From contig NZ_CP107899.1 in NCBI RefSeq assembly GCF_036013915.1, forward strand, positions 7,778,001 through 7,842,000: 64,000 nt of DNA, read 5' to 3'. The position numbers were made by a program, and so were the translations under genes. Origin of the DNA: Streptomyces sp. NBC_00464 (GTDB lineage: Bacteria > Actinomycetota > Actinomycetes > Streptomycetales > Streptomycetaceae). Every line of letters starts with the position of its first letter. Positions within the stretch are counted from its first letter, which is position 1. This document shows positions 51,799 to 61,229 of this stretch, one piece after another. The notes below the pieces were generated by a model. That model had not been told where the DNA came from. It saw nothing but the letters and a program-made list of their open reading frames with translations, and searched no databases.

Positions 51799-53286
51799 AT
51801 GACGCCCGCCGCTGTTCTGCGCGGCCTGAAGCCCGACTGGCTGTCCGACCCGAAGGTCTGGCGCACCGAGATTCTGGCCGGCCTCGTCGTCGGACTCGCG
51901 CTGATCCCCGAAGCCATCTCGTTCTCGATCATCGCGGGAGTCGACCCGGCGATCGGCCTGTTCGCCTCGTTCACCATGGCCGTGGTCATCTCGGTCGTCG
52001 GCGGCCGCCGTGCCATGATCTCCGCCGCCACCGGGGCCGTCGCACTCGTGATCGCACCACTGAACCGGGAGCACGGCCTGGGCTACCTGATCGCCGCCGT
52101 CATCCTGGCCGGGATCTTTCAGGTCGCGCTCGGTGCACTGGGGGTGGCGAAGCTCATGCGGTTCGTTCCCCGCTCGGTGATGGTCGGCTTCGTCAACGCC
52201 CTGGCGATCCTGATCTTCATGGCGCAGGTACCCGAGATGCACGACGTGCCGTGGGCCGTGTACCCGCTGATCATCGGCGGTCTGGCGCTGATGGTGTTCT
52301 TCCCGAAGGTCACCAGGGTGATCCCGGCGCCGCTGGTCTCCATCGTCATCCTCACCGTCATCACGGTCGCGGCGGGGATCGCCGTGCCGACCGTGGGGGA
52401 CAAGGGAGCCCTGCCGTCCTCGCTGCCGGTACCGGGTCTGCCGGACGTCCCGTTCACCATGGACACCCTGACGACGATCGCCCCCTACGCGCTCGCGATG
52501 GCTCTGGTCGGGCTGATGGAGTCGCTGATGACCGCGAAGCTGGTCGACGAGATCACCGACACCCATTCCTCCAAGACGCGCGAGTCCATCGGTCAGGGCA
52601 TCGCGAACATCGTCACCGGGTTCTTCGGCGGCATGGGCGGCTGCGCGATGATCGGCCAGACGATGATCAACGTGAAGGTCTCCGGCGCCCGCACCCGGCT
52701 GTCCACCTTCCTCGCCGGTTCCTTCCTGATGCTGCTGTGCATCGTCTTCGGCCCGGTGGTCTCCGACATCCCCATGGCCGCCCTGGTCGCCGTCATGGTC
52801 ATGGTGTCGTTCGCGACCTTCGACTGGCACTCCATCGCCCCGAAGACCCTCAAGCGGATGCCCGCGGGTGAGATCACCGTCATGGTCATCACCGTGGCCG
52901 TGGTGGTCGCCACCCACAACCTCGCCATCGGCGTCGTCGTCGGCTCCGTCACCGCGATGGTCATCTTCGCCAAGCGCGTCGCCCGCCTCGCAGACGTCAC
53001 CGCCGTCACGGACCCCGACGGAACCAGCGTGGTGTACTCCGTGAACGGAGAGCTGTTCTTCGCCTCCTCCAACGATCTCGTCGGCCGGTTCGACTACGCC
53101 GGCGACCCCCACCGCGTCGTCATCGACCTCTCCGCAGCCCACATCTGGGACGCCTCGTCGGTGGCCGCCCTCGACGCCATCGAGACCAAGTACGCCCAGC
53201 GCGGCAAGACCGTCGAGATCATCGGTCTCAACGATCCGAGCGCCGATCTCCACGGGAAGCTCACCGGAGAACTCACCAGCCACTGA
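51799..53286 (+). CDS. SulP family anion transporter with STAS domain
   Basis: This protein of about 495 aa has a SulP/SLC26 membrane domain of 12 or more helices: EILAGLVVGLALIPEAISFS (the signature first segment), GRRAMISAATGAVALV and NIVTGFFGGMGGCAMIGQT. A cytosolic STAS domain closes it (SVNGELFFASSNDL, VVIDLSAAHIWDASSVAALD). Substrates of the family are sulphate, bicarbonate and other anions. It is divergent from a MerR gene, an arrangement often seen in Streptomyces. Confidence 0.92.
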   Translation: MTPAAVLRGLKPDWLSDPKVWRTEILAGLVVGLALIPEAISFSIIAGVDPAIGLFASFTMAVVISVVGGRRAMISAATGAVALVIAPLNREHGLGYLIAAVILAGIFQVALGALGVAKLMRFVPRSVMVGFVNALAILIFMAQVPEMHDVPWAVYPLIIGGLALMVFFPKVTRVIPAPLVSIVILTVITVAAGIAVPTVGDKGALPSSLPVPGLPDVPFTMDTLTTIAPYALAMALVGLMESLMTAKLVDEITDTHSSKTRESIGQGIANIVTGFFGGMGGCAMIGQTMINVKVSGARTRLSTFLAGSFLMLLCIVFGPVVSDIPMAALVAVMVMVSFATFDWHSIAPKTLKRMPAGEITVMVITVAVVVATHNLAIGVVVGSVTAMVIFAKRVARLADVTAVTDPDGTSVVYSVNGELFFASSNDLVGRFDYAGDPHRVVIDLSAAHIWDASSVAALDAIETKYAQRGKTVEIIGLNDPSADLHGKLTGELTSH

Positions 53287-53373
53287 CTTCCCGCAGCGCA
53301 CCGCGCGGGGCCGTCTTCGCAGGGTGCCGGGCGGGCCGGTCACCCGAGCGGCTCGGCCCGCAGACGGAGCCGG

Positions 53374-53907
53374 TCAGGCGTCAGGCGCGTCGACGAGCAG
53401 GTTGCGGACGTACTGGTCGAGCCGTGCGCCGTCGTGCGTGTGGGTCCGCCCGGTGGGAGTGAACCCTGCCCGGCGCGCGACCGCGCCCGAGCCGGGATTC
53501 TCCGGCTCCACCTGGATCACCGCCTCCTGCCCGCCCTCACCCGCCGCGTACTGCAACACCAGCAGGACCGCGCGGGTGGCCAGGCCACGTCCCCTCCAGG
53601 ACGGATAGAGGCCGTACGCGACATTCACCTGACCGGGAGCCAGGCCCGCTCCCGCGAATCGCAGGTCGATCGTCCCGGCGAGGGTCTCGTCGGTGCCTGC
53701 CCGGATGCCGAAGGCGCGAAGAGGCCCGGCGGTGTCCCACTGTTCCCGGCAGTGCCGGACGTACGCCTCGACACCTTCGCGTGTCCCTGGACCGCCGTTC
53801 AGCCAGCGAACGAGCAGTTCGTCCTCGCCCGCGAGGTGGGCTTCGACGTCGTCCAGGAGCAGCGGGGACAGAGTGATGATTCCGTCGGACATTCTCACGT
53901 CAGGCAT
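53374..53907 (-). CDS. GNAT family N-acetyltransferase
   Basis: This 177-aa protein belongs to the RimJ/RimL-like GNAT family. The acetyl-CoA site is visible in YPSWRGRGLATRAVLLVLQYA (R/Q-x2-G-x-G/A type), followed by VIQVEPENPGSGAVARRAGF and a final variable strand. It starts at an ATG at 53907; an ATG at 53892 is the alternative. The acceptor is unknown. It is divergent from a phosphotransferase relic. Confidence 0.82.
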   Translation of the reverse strand: MPDVRMSDGIITLSPLLLDDVEAHLAGEDELLVRWLNGGPGTREGVEAYVRHCREQWDTAGPLRAFGIRAGTDETLAGTIDLRFAGAGLAPGQVNVAYGLYPSWRGRGLATRAVLLVLQYAAGEGGQEAVIQVEPENPGSGAVARRAGFTPTGRTHTHDGARLDQYVRNLLVDAPDA

Positions 53908-54063
53908 CCGGCGATTTTCGTCCCCGACTCCGCTTCGCACCACCGGATTCGGCAGGCTCCTGTGCGCGGTGGCCGCGCCGACGGCGAAGGTGCCTGCGGC
54001 CATGCGGTGGGGACGCCGGTGCCGCGGGAAGCCGGGCGAGGGAACGGGACACCGTTGGTTCGC

Positions 54064-54300
54064 ATGACTCACGCCGAGATCGAGATTACCGCGGAGCTGG
54101 TACGGGAACTGCTGCGCGACCAGCACCCCGACCTGGCCGATCGGGCAGTCCGGCTCGGCGCACGCGGCTGGGCCGTGCGGCAGGCTCTCACCGGCATCCT
54201 CATCGGAGACGCCGGCGTCCACGGCCGCCCCGGTGGCAAGGCCACCTGGGGCCCGCCCGCGCAGGCCGCACTGCGACGCCTCGTCGCCACAGCCCGCTGA
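54064..54300 (+). pseudogene. Aminoglycoside phosphotransferase relic with internal deletion
   Basis: This 78-codon frame joins the N-terminus of an APH-like protein (MTHAEIEITAELVRELLRDQ, then RLGARGW) directly to its C-terminus (GILIGDAGVHGRPGGKATWG, then RRLVATAR). The whole catalytic part is absent: the nucleotide loop, H-x-D-x3-N and the DFG-like motif. The join falls at ARGW. From memory, a similar ARGW stands in both parts of full-length relatives, so recombination between short repeats would explain the in-frame loss. The product cannot be an active kinase. Confidence 0.65.
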
Positions 54301-54406
54301 GTGACCGAGGCGGCTGCCGTGCGCAACCGCCGACGAGCGCGAGCACGAGCACGAGGGCGGACTGGCCGAAGGCGCGGCCGCGGGGCCGTGCCGGGGAGTC
54401 CGTGCG

Positions 54407-55354
54407 TCAGGGGCGGCTGGTCAGATATCCGCCCATCGAGGTGAAGTACTCCGCCGCAGGCATCTCCCGGCCGTCCTCGGTGCGCACCCGGGTCACGGCC
54501 AGGCCGTGGTTGCGCCCGGTGCGGGCGTCCGCTCCGGCCACGATCACCACGCCCTCTCCCTCGCGGTAGAAGATGCGGCCGGGCGTTCCGCCGTAGCGGC
54601 CCTGGGACACCACGGCGGCGACGACCTCCAGGCGCTCGCCCCTGTGGAAGGCGTAGGCGCTGGGATACGGCGCGGACTGGGCGCGCACCAGACGTTCGAG
54701 GTCCTGCGCCGGCCAGTTCCAGTCGATGCGGATGTCCTCGGCGGATCGCTTGTGGAAGAAGCTCGCCCGGGAGCGGTCCTGCTTGGTGAACTCCGTCTGC
54801 CCGCCTGCGATGAGGTCGAGTGCCCCGGTGGTGACCGGGGCGATGAGGTCGACGGTCTTGTGGAAGAGATCGGTGGCGGTGTCCGCCGGACCGACCGGAA
54901 CCGCTTCCTGCCGGACGATGTCACCGGCGTCGAGCTCGTCGTTCATCATGTGCGCGGTGACGCCCACTTCACGCTCACCGTTGATCAGGGCCCAGATCAG
55001 CGGGGAGAAGCCGGCGTACTTCGGCAGCAGCGAGTCGTGGATGTTCAGCGTGCCGTGGCGCGGCAGGGCGAAGATGCGCGGAGGGATCCAGGTCCGCCAG
55101 TTGTTGGCCACGATGATGTCCGGTTCGGCCTCCTTGAGGCGCTCGAACAGCTCCTGGTCGTCGGGGCGATTGCGGATCAGCACCGGAACGCCGTGCTTCT
55201 CCGCGAGGTCGGCGACGGAGTCGCTCCAGATCTTCTCGTACGCGTGGTCGCTCCTGGGGTGCGTCACGACCAGCACCACGTCGTGCTCGGAGTCCAGGAG
55301 GGCTTGCAGGGTGCGGTGCCCCCAGGTCTGGTAACCGAACATGACGACCCGCAT
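54407..55354 (-). CDS. cchA: Formyltransferase for N5-hydroxyornithine (CchA-like)
   Basis: This 315-aa protein is related to methionyl-tRNA formyltransferase. It has an N-terminal Rossmann domain MRVVMFGYQTWGHRTLQALL, the catalytic region with NIHDSLLPKYAGFSPLIWAL (N-x-H...D type) and AHMMNDELDAGDIV, and a C-terminal OB-like domain. In coelichelin synthesis CchA formylates N5-hydroxyornithine using N10-formyl-THF. GAGGAGG precedes the ATG. It is divergent from cchB, each with its own iron box. Gene order to the right matches the Streptomyces coelicolor cch cluster. Confidence 0.92.
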   Translation of the reverse strand: MRVVMFGYQTWGHRTLQALLDSEHDVVLVVTHPRSDHAYEKIWSDSVADLAEKHGVPVLIRNRPDDQELFERLKEAEPDIIVANNWRTWIPPRIFALPRHGTLNIHDSLLPKYAGFSPLIWALINGEREVGVTAHMMNDELDAGDIVRQEAVPVGPADTATDLFHKTVDLIAPVTTGALDLIAGGQTEFTKQDRSRASFFHKRSAEDIRIDWNWPAQDLERLVRAQSAPYPSAYAFHRGERLEVVAAVVSQGRYGGTPGRIFYREGEGVVIVAGADARTGRNHGLAVTRVRTEDGREMPAAEYFTSMGGYLTSRP

Positions 55355-55388
55355 GGGGTTCCTCCTCAGCGTAGGAATGGAGCGACAG

Positions 55389-55411
55389 TTAGTAAAGCAA
55401 GCCTTACCTAA
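55389..55411 (-). promoter_or_regulatory. Iron box (DmdR/IdeR type) upstream of cchA
   Basis: On the minus strand TTAGGTAAGGCTTGCTTTAC resembles the consensus TTAGGTTAGGCTCACCTAA. It lies 35 bp before the cchA start. Confidence 0.75.
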
Positions 55412-55497
55412 TCGCGCAACGGGCTCGCGTGGCACCCCCGTTGGCCGGCCGCGGCGCCCTGATTGTCCGGTTCTGGTCTATCGACAGCGCCGGAGGA

Positions 55498-55516
55498 TTA
55501 GCTTAGGCTCACCTAA
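55498..55516 (+). promoter_or_regulatory. Iron box upstream of cchB
   Basis: TTAGCTTAGGCTCACCTAA differs from the remembered 19-bp DmdR1 consensus at a single base. It lies about 87 bp before the cchB start. Confidence 0.88.
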
Positions 55517-55602
55517 GTTCCATCGGGTCGCTCCATCGGCGTGCCCGTCTCTCGCGTTTTCCCCACACCTGACAGGCGGCTTCCCCGCACGATGGGAGTG
55601 AC

Positions 55603-56949
55603 ATGTCACAGGTTCGTCCTGGCGACGCACCACCGGTCCACGACCTCATTGGCATCGGCTTCGGGCCGTCCAATGTGGCCATGGCGATCGCGATCAGCGA
55701 GCACAACGCACGCAGTGGCAGCCAGGAGGCGGTCAGCGCTCACTTCTTCGAGCAGCAGCCGCGATTCGGCTGGCACCGCGGCATGCTCATCGACGACGCG
55801 ACGATGCAAGTCTCCTTCCTCAAGGACCTGGTGACGCTCCGGAACCCGTCCAGTGAGTTCAGCTTCCTCTGCTATCTGCAGAGCAAGGGGCGGCTGATCG
55901 ACTTCATCAACCACAAGAACCTCTTCCCGCTGCGGGTGGAGTTCCACGACTACTTCGAGTGGGCGGCCGCACAGGTCGGCGGCATGGTCTCCTACGATCA
56001 CGAGGTCGTCGGTGTCACGCCCGTCGTCCACGACGGAGACGTGGAGTACCTGGACGTGACGGTCCGGTCGGGGAAGGGGCTCACGGTTCACCGTGCCCGC
56101 AACCTCGTCATCGGCACCGGACTGCGCCCCCTCGTGCCGGAGGGTGTGGAGCGCGGCGATCGCGTCTGGCACAACTCCGAACTGCTGGCGAAGGTGGACA
56201 CGTTGGAGGGCACCTCGCCCTCGCGGTTCGTGGTCGTGGGCGCCGGGCAGAGCGCCGCCGAGAACGTCGCCTATCTGCACCGCCGTTTCCCCGGGGCCGA
56301 GATCTGCGCGGTGTTCTCCCGCTACGGCTACAGCCCCGCCGACGACAGCAGCTTCGCCAACAAGATCTTCGACCCCGGGGCGGTCGACGAGTACTTCGCC
56401 GCCCCCGAGGGCGTCAAGCGCAGACTGATGGACTACCACGGAAACACCAACTACTCCGTGGTGGACATCGACCTGATCGACGATCTGTACCGCCAGATGT
56501 ACCAGGAGAAGGTCCTCGGCACGGAGCGGCTGCGCTTCCTCAACGTGTCGCGCCTCGAAGAGGTCAAGGAGACGCCGGACCACGCCCGCGCCACCGTCCG
56601 GTCCCTCGTCACGGGAGAGGAGACCGTCCTGGACGCCGACGTCGTGGTGCTCGCCACCGGCTACAGCCCCGCCGACCCGCTCGGTCTCCTGGGCGACGTC
56701 GCGGAACGGTGCCTGCGGGACGAGGAGGGCCGCGTCCGCGTCGAGCGGGACTACCGCATAGCGACGGACTCCGCCCTGCGCTGCGGCATCTACCTCCAGG
56801 GGGGTACGGAGCACACGCACGGCATCACGTCTGCTCTGCTGTCCAACACCGCGATCAGGGTCGGCGAGATCCTGGACTCGCTGCTCGACCGGGGCGCCGA
56901 ACCCGCTGTCGGCGAGGCGCAGCCGGTCGCCGGCGGCTCGCCGCGCTGA
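55603..56949 (+). CDS. cchB: L-ornithine N5-monooxygenase (CchB)
   Basis: This 448-aa flavoprotein has FAD motif IGIGFGPSNVAMAIA, MQVSFLKDLVTLRNP, NADPH motif VVGAGQSAAENVAYL, and the C-terminal ATGYSP-type motif (VVLATGYSPADPL). These are the marks of SidA/PvdA-type hydroxylases, which make N5-hydroxyornithine with NADPH and O2. It is the first committed step of coelichelin synthesis. The gene is transcribed alone ahead of cchC-cchE, with an iron box upstream. Confidence 0.95.
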   Translation: MSQVRPGDAPPVHDLIGIGFGPSNVAMAIAISEHNARSGSQEAVSAHFFEQQPRFGWHRGMLIDDATMQVSFLKDLVTLRNPSSEFSFLCYLQSKGRLIDFINHKNLFPLRVEFHDYFEWAAAQVGGMVSYDHEVVGVTPVVHDGDVEYLDVTVRSGKGLTVHRARNLVIGTGLRPLVPEGVERGDRVWHNSELLAKVDTLEGTSPSRFVVVGAGQSAAENVAYLHRRFPGAEICAVFSRYGYSPADDSSFANKIFDPGAVDEYFAAPEGVKRRLMDYHGNTNYSVVDIDLIDDLYRQMYQEKVLGTERLRFLNVSRLEEVKETPDHARATVRSLVTGEETVLDADVVVLATGYSPADPLGLLGDVAERCLRDEEGRVRVERDYRIATDSALRCGIYLQGGTEHTHGITSALLSNTAIRVGEILDSLLDRGAEPAVGEAQPVAGGSPR

Positions 56950-57013
56950 CACGGTCACCACGGTGCGGACCACCGTGCCGTCCGAGTGGATCAAAGGGAT
57001 AACGTACGCCGAC

Positions 57014-58072
57014 ATGAGCACGACTGCAGTGGAGCGCCCCGCTCCCCGGGGAACAACGACGGCCCGCCGGAGGCGGGTTGTGGGGATGGCCGCGCTCCTT
57101 GCGACCCTGGTGATCGCGGGAGCGCTGTCGCTGGCCGTGGGTGCCCGATCGCTGAGTCCGGCCGAGGTGTGGCACGGGCTGTTCGCGGCACCGGAATCCG
57201 ATCAGCGGCTCACCGAGATCCGGCTCATCGTGCAGACCGTGCGGGTGCCCCGGACGGTGCTCGCCGTCGTGGCGGGCGTCGCTCTGGGGGTCGGCGGATC
57301 GCTGATCCAGGGCTACACGCGCAATCCGATCGCGGACACCGGGCTGCTGGGGGTGAACGCGGGCGCCTCGTTCGCCGTGGTGTCCGTCATCGCTGTGTTC
57401 GGCTTCACCGATCCGTTCCAGTACGTCTGGTTCGGCTTCCTGGGGGCGGCGGTGGCCGGTGTCGTGGTCTTCGGACTGGCGAGCATCGGCAGGGGCGCCG
57501 GCAATCCGCTGACGCTCGCACTGGCCGGCCAGGGCATCACCGTGTTCCTCGCGGCCATGACGACCGCCGTCGCGCTGTCGGACCAGAAGTCGCTGAACGC
57601 GCTGCGGTTCTGGAACGCCGGCTCCGTCGCGGGCGTCGACTTCGAGATCATCTGGCCGGTGACCGCGTTCGTTGCCGTGGGGCTGGTGCTGGCGCTCACC
57701 ATGCTGCCGTCGCTCAACCTGCTGAACCTGGGCGACGACGTGGCACGGGGGCTGGGCGTGAACATCGCGCTGAGCCGGACGGTCGGCATTCTCGCCATCA
57801 CCCTGCTGGCGGGCGCTGCGACCGCGGCGTGCGGCCCCATCGCGTTTCTCGGGCTCATGGTCGCGCACCTGGCCCGCTATCTGACCGGGCCGGACTACCG
57901 CTGGCTGGTGCCGTACGCGGGTCTCCTCGGGGCCGTCGTCCTTCTGGTCTGCGACATCGTGGGCCGACTGGTGGTGAGGCCGGGCGAGTTGGACGTGGGT
58001 GTCGTCGTATCCCTCCTGGGCGCCCCGTTCTTCGCGGCGCTGGTGTGGCGTGGAAAGTTCAGGAGTGCGTGA
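57014..58072 (+). CDS. cchC: Iron-siderophore ABC transporter permease (FecCD type, CchC)
   Basis: This 352-aa FecCD-type permease has about nine to ten helices, GVALGVGGSLIQGYTRNPIA, ARGLGVNIALSR, and the ATPase-contact segment CGPIAFLGLMVAHLARYLTG. It starts at ATG 57014 and is followed by the second permease at overlapping ends. With cchD, cchE and cchF it takes up ferri-coelichelin. Confidence 0.93.
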   Translation: MSTTAVERPAPRGTTTARRRRVVGMAALLATLVIAGALSLAVGARSLSPAEVWHGLFAAPESDQRLTEIRLIVQTVRVPRTVLAVVAGVALGVGGSLIQGYTRNPIADTGLLGVNAGASFAVVSVIAVFGFTDPFQYVWFGFLGAAVAGVVVFGLASIGRGAGNPLTLALAGQGITVFLAAMTTAVALSDQKSLNALRFWNAGSVAGVDFEIIWPVTAFVAVGLVLALTMLPSLNLLNLGDDVARGLGVNIALSRTVGILAITLLAGAATAACGPIAFLGLMVAHLARYLTGPDYRWLVPYAGLLGAVVLLVCDIVGRLVVRPGELDVGVVVSLLGAPFFAALVWRGKFRSA

Positions 58073-58074
58073 AC

Positions 58075-59130
58075 GTGACTGAGACGAAGCCTTCGTTGGC
58101 GCCCGGCGTGAGGTTCGGCCAGGTGTCGTTCGTATGGCGGCCCTGGATCGTGCTGGTCACGCTGGTGCTGGCGGCCGCGGCCTTCCTGGTGTTCTGCCTC
58201 TCCATCGGCGTCGGGGACTTTCCCATCGGTCTCTCCCGGGTGATCGCCACGATCGTCGGCAGGGGCGAGCCGGTCGACGAGTTCGTGATCATGGATCTGC
58301 GCATGCCGCGTGCTCTGGCAGGCCTCGTGGTCGGGATCGCGCTCGGAGTATCCGGGGCGATCACCCAGTCCGTCGCGCGCAACCCCCTGGCCAGCCCGGA
58401 CATTCTCGGGATCACCGGCGGCGCTAGCGTCGTCGCGGTGTTCCTGGTGACGGTGTCGGGCGGGACCGCCGCGGCGGTCGTCAGCTCCGTGGGCGTGTCG
58501 GCGGCGGCGCTCGCGGGCGGTCTTGGGGCGGGCCTGCTGGTGTACTTCCTGGCCTGGCGGCGCGGGATCGACGGCTTCCGGCTCATCCTCATCGGTATCT
58601 CCGTGAGCGCCATGGCGGAGGCGGTCACGACATGGCTGCTGGTCTCGGCCGACATCAGGGATGTGGCGCGCGCCCAGGCGTGGCTGGTCGGCTCGCTGGA
58701 CAACCGGTCGTGGGACGAGGTCCGGGTGGCCTTCTGGTGCTCGCTCGTCCTGCTGGCCGTCGTGGCCTGCGTCGCGTTCCAGTTCAAACCGATGCATCTC
58801 GGTGACGAGGTCGCCGCGGGGCTCGGCGTCCGGTACACAAGGGTCCGGGCCGTCCTGCTGCTGTGCGCGGTGCTGCTGGCCGCGGTGGCCGTGAGCGCGG
58901 CGGGCCCCGTCCCCTTCGTGGCGCTGGTGGCGCCGCAGGTGGCGATGCGTCTGGCGAGATGCCCGACACCGCCGATGGTGGCCTCAGGGCTGGTCGGCGC
59001 GCTGCTGCTGACCGGATCCGACCTGGTGGCGCGCTCGGCTCTGCCGATCGGTCTCCCGGTCGGTGTGGTCACGGCCGCGATCGGCGGACCCTTCCTGGTG
59101 TACCTGCTGGTGCGGGCGAACCTCAGATAG
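58075..59130 (+). CDS. cchD: Iron-siderophore ABC transporter permease (FecCD type, CchD)
   Basis: This 351-aa second FecCD permease has ALGVSGAITQSVARNPLASP, AAGLGVRYTRVRAV and AAGPVPFVALVAPQVAMRL, paralogous to CchC. CAGGAG best fits the GTG at 58075; the GTG at 58069 overlaps the cchC stop and is also possible. It forms the other half of the channel. The next gene follows directly. Confidence 0.93.
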   Translation: MTETKPSLAPGVRFGQVSFVWRPWIVLVTLVLAAAAFLVFCLSIGVGDFPIGLSRVIATIVGRGEPVDEFVIMDLRMPRALAGLVVGIALGVSGAITQSVARNPLASPDILGITGGASVVAVFLVTVSGGTAAAVVSSVGVSAAALAGGLGAGLLVYFLAWRRGIDGFRLILIGISVSAMAEAVTTWLLVSADIRDVARAQAWLVGSLDNRSWDEVRVAFWCSLVLLAVVACVAFQFKPMHLGDEVAAGLGVRYTRVRAVLLLCAVLLAAVAVSAAGPVPFVALVAPQVAMRLARCPTPPMVASGLVGALLLTGSDLVARSALPIGLPVGVVTAAIGGPFLVYLLVRANLR

Positions 59131-59169
59131 ATGACAGACGAGTCGGACTACCCGGACAAAGGGGGACCT

Positions 59170-60012
59170 GTGGCCGTTCACCACACCATCACCGAGGTCG
59201 AGCCGGTGGGCCGGGACGTCTCAAGGCTGGCGGCCAGAGGTATCACGGTCGGATACGGCGGCCGGACCGTCATCGACGGTCTGGACGTCGCGATCCCGCA
59301 GGGCGTGATCACCACGATCATCGGTCCCAACGGCTGCGGCAAGTCCACCCTGTTGCGCACCCTGACGCGTCTGCTCAAGCCGGCCAAGGGTGCGGTCGTA
59401 CTGGACGGTGAGGACATCGCCGCGCTCAGGACCAGGGACGTGGCGAAGAAGCTCGGCCTGCTTCCGCAGGCCCCCGTCGCCCCGGAAGGACTGACGGTGG
59501 CCGATCTGGTCGCCAGGGGGCGCCATCCGCACCAGAGCTGGCTGCGGCAGTGGTCGTCGGACGACGCCGGAGTCGTGGCGAAGGCGCTGGCCATGACCGG
59601 GGTTTCCGACCTGGCCGACCGCCCCGTCGACTCGCTCTCCGGCGGACAACGCCAGCGCGTCTGGATATCGATGACGCTGGCTCAGGGCACCGACCTGCTG
59701 CTGCTGGACGAACCGACCACCTATCTGGACCTGGCGCACGCGATCGATGTGCTCGACCTGGTGGACGACCTGCACGAGTCGGGATGCACCGTGGTCATGG
59801 TGCTGCACGACCTCAACCTGGCCACGCGCTACAGCGACAACCTCGTCGTGATGCGGGACGGGAAGATCCTGGCGCAGGGTCACCCCCGTGACGTCATCAC
59901 CGCCGAGCTGCTGCACGAGGCGTTCGGGCTGCGCGCCATGGTGATCGACGACCCGGTCGGCGACCGGCCTCTCATCGTGCCGATCGGCCGCACCCATGTT
60001 CATCTCAACTAG
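59170..60012 (+). CDS. cchE: Iron-siderophore ABC transporter ATP-binding protein (CchE)
   Basis: This protein of about 280 aa has Walker A IIGPNGCGKSTLL, Q-loop LLPQAP, signature LSGGQRQRVW, Walker B LLLLDEPTTYLDLAH and the switch His (VLHDLNLA), as in FepC/FhuC. AAAGGGGGA before the GTG at 59170 favours that start over the ATG at 59131, which lacks a ribosome binding site. It powers CchCD. Confidence 0.93.
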   Translation: MAVHHTITEVEPVGRDVSRLAARGITVGYGGRTVIDGLDVAIPQGVITTIIGPNGCGKSTLLRTLTRLLKPAKGAVVLDGEDIAALRTRDVAKKLGLLPQAPVAPEGLTVADLVARGRHPHQSWLRQWSSDDAGVVAKALAMTGVSDLADRPVDSLSGGQRQRVWISMTLAQGTDLLLLDEPTTYLDLAHAIDVLDLVDDLHESGCTVVMVLHDLNLATRYSDNLVVMRDGKILAQGHPRDVITAELLHEAFGLRAMVIDDPVGDRPLIVPIGRTHVHLN

Positions 60013-60037
60013 GTTTCGGACAAGGGAAATGTGCTGG

Positions 60038-60056
60038 TTAGGCTAGGCTGCCCTCA
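60038..60056 (+). promoter_or_regulatory. Iron box 1 upstream of cchF
   Basis: TTAGGCTAGGCTGCCCTCA resembles the DmdR consensus, 72 bp before the cchF start. Confidence 0.7.
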
Positions 60057-60067
60057 TTCAGTCGGGG

Positions 60068-60086
60068 TAAGGTTTGGCTGCCCTTA
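60068..60086 (+). promoter_or_regulatory. Iron box 2 upstream of cchF
   Basis: TAAGGTTTGGCTGCCCTTA is a second box, 11 bp downstream of box 1. Such tandem boxes allow cooperative repression. Confidence 0.7.
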
Positions 60087-60127
60087 CAAAGGGGCTCAGT
60101 GGACAGTGCGAAAGCAAGGGAATCCGG

Positions 60128-61189
60128 ATGCTCACCCATAGAACGATGCTCACGAAGCCCTGGCGGCGGCTGGCGGCGACGGTGTCCGCCGCGGCCCTCG
60201 GCGTCGGCCTTCTGGCGGGATGCGGTTCAGACTCGGCGGACGACGCGGACAAGGCGAGCGACAAGGCTCCGGCTGCCGCTTCCGGCGCGTTCCCGGTGAC
60301 CGTGGAGCACGCGTTCGGATCCACGAAGATCACCGAGGCGCCCAAGCGGGTCGTCTCGGTCGGCTACACGGACGACCAGACCATTCTTGCGTTCGGCATC
60401 AAGCCGGTCGGCATGGTCGACCAGTACCCGAACCCCGCGGGCAAGACCCCCGACATCAACACCCAGTGGCCCTGGGTGAAGGACAAGTGGGGTGACGCCC
60501 GCCCCGAGGTCATCATGAAGAACGGTGACACGGGCCCCAACTACGAGAAGATCGCGGCCCTTCGGCCCGACCTGATCATCGCGGTCTACTCCGAGGTCGA
60601 CCAGGCCGCGTACGACAAGCTGTCGAAGATCGCCCCGACGGTGGGCCGTACCAAGGCCGAGAAGGAGCCCTTCAGCGCGCCGTGGCAGGACAACGCGCTC
60701 CACATCGCCAAGGCGCTCGGCAAGGAGGCCGAAGGCGCCGCGATGGTCAAGGGTGTCCAGACGCAGCTCGACGCTGCCGCCAAGGCCCACCCGGAGTTCG
60801 CGAAGCAGACCGGGGTCGCGCTCTCCTGGTACGAGAAGTCCGTGGCGCCGTTCACCACCACCGACGTACGTGGACGGCTGGTGACGGGCATCGGCTTCAA
60901 GGGTGCGACGGAGATCGACAAGATCGCGGGCGGCAAGTTCTACACCACGCTCTCCCCGGAGCGCATGGACCTCGTCGACGTCGACCGCGTCTTCGTCATC
61001 AATGACAAGGCTGACCAGGAGGCGCTGAAGAAGTCCGAGCTCTTCAACAACCTGTCCGTGGTCAAGGAGGGCAGGGTGTCGTACCTGCTCGACAGCGAGG
61101 GACCGGCAGTGGGCGCGGCCATCTCCCAGGGCACCCTGCTGTCGATGCCGTACGCGATCGACGAGCTCGTCAAGTCGGTCGACCAGTGA
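60128..61189 (+). CDS. cchF: Iron-siderophore substrate-binding lipoprotein (CchF)
   Basis: This 353-aa lipoprotein has a basic start and the lipobox GLLAGC. The fold is that of FepB/FhuD class III binding proteins: KRVVSVGYTDDQTILAFGI, RPDLIIAVYSEVDQAAYDKL, then LSPERMDLVDVDRVFVI. AAGGGAA precedes ATG 60128. It has its own iron boxes rather than depending on the cchB-E transcript. It binds ferri-coelichelin outside the membrane. Confidence 0.93.
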   Translation: MLTHRTMLTKPWRRLAATVSAAALGVGLLAGCGSDSADDADKASDKAPAAASGAFPVTVEHAFGSTKITEAPKRVVSVGYTDDQTILAFGIKPVGMVDQYPNPAGKTPDINTQWPWVKDKWGDARPEVIMKNGDTGPNYEKIAALRPDLIIAVYSEVDQAAYDKLSKIAPTVGRTKAEKEPFSAPWQDNALHIAKALGKEAEGAAMVKGVQTQLDAAAKAHPEFAKQTGVALSWYEKSVAPFTTTDVRGRLVTGIGFKGATEIDKIAGGKFYTTLSPERMDLVDVDRVFVINDKADQEALKKSELFNNLSVVKEGRVSYLLDSEGPAVGAAISQGTLLSMPYAIDELVKSVDQ

Positions 61190-61229
61190 CGTCGGCCGAA
61201 ACCCTCGGCCGGTCCGCCCCGGCCCGCGT

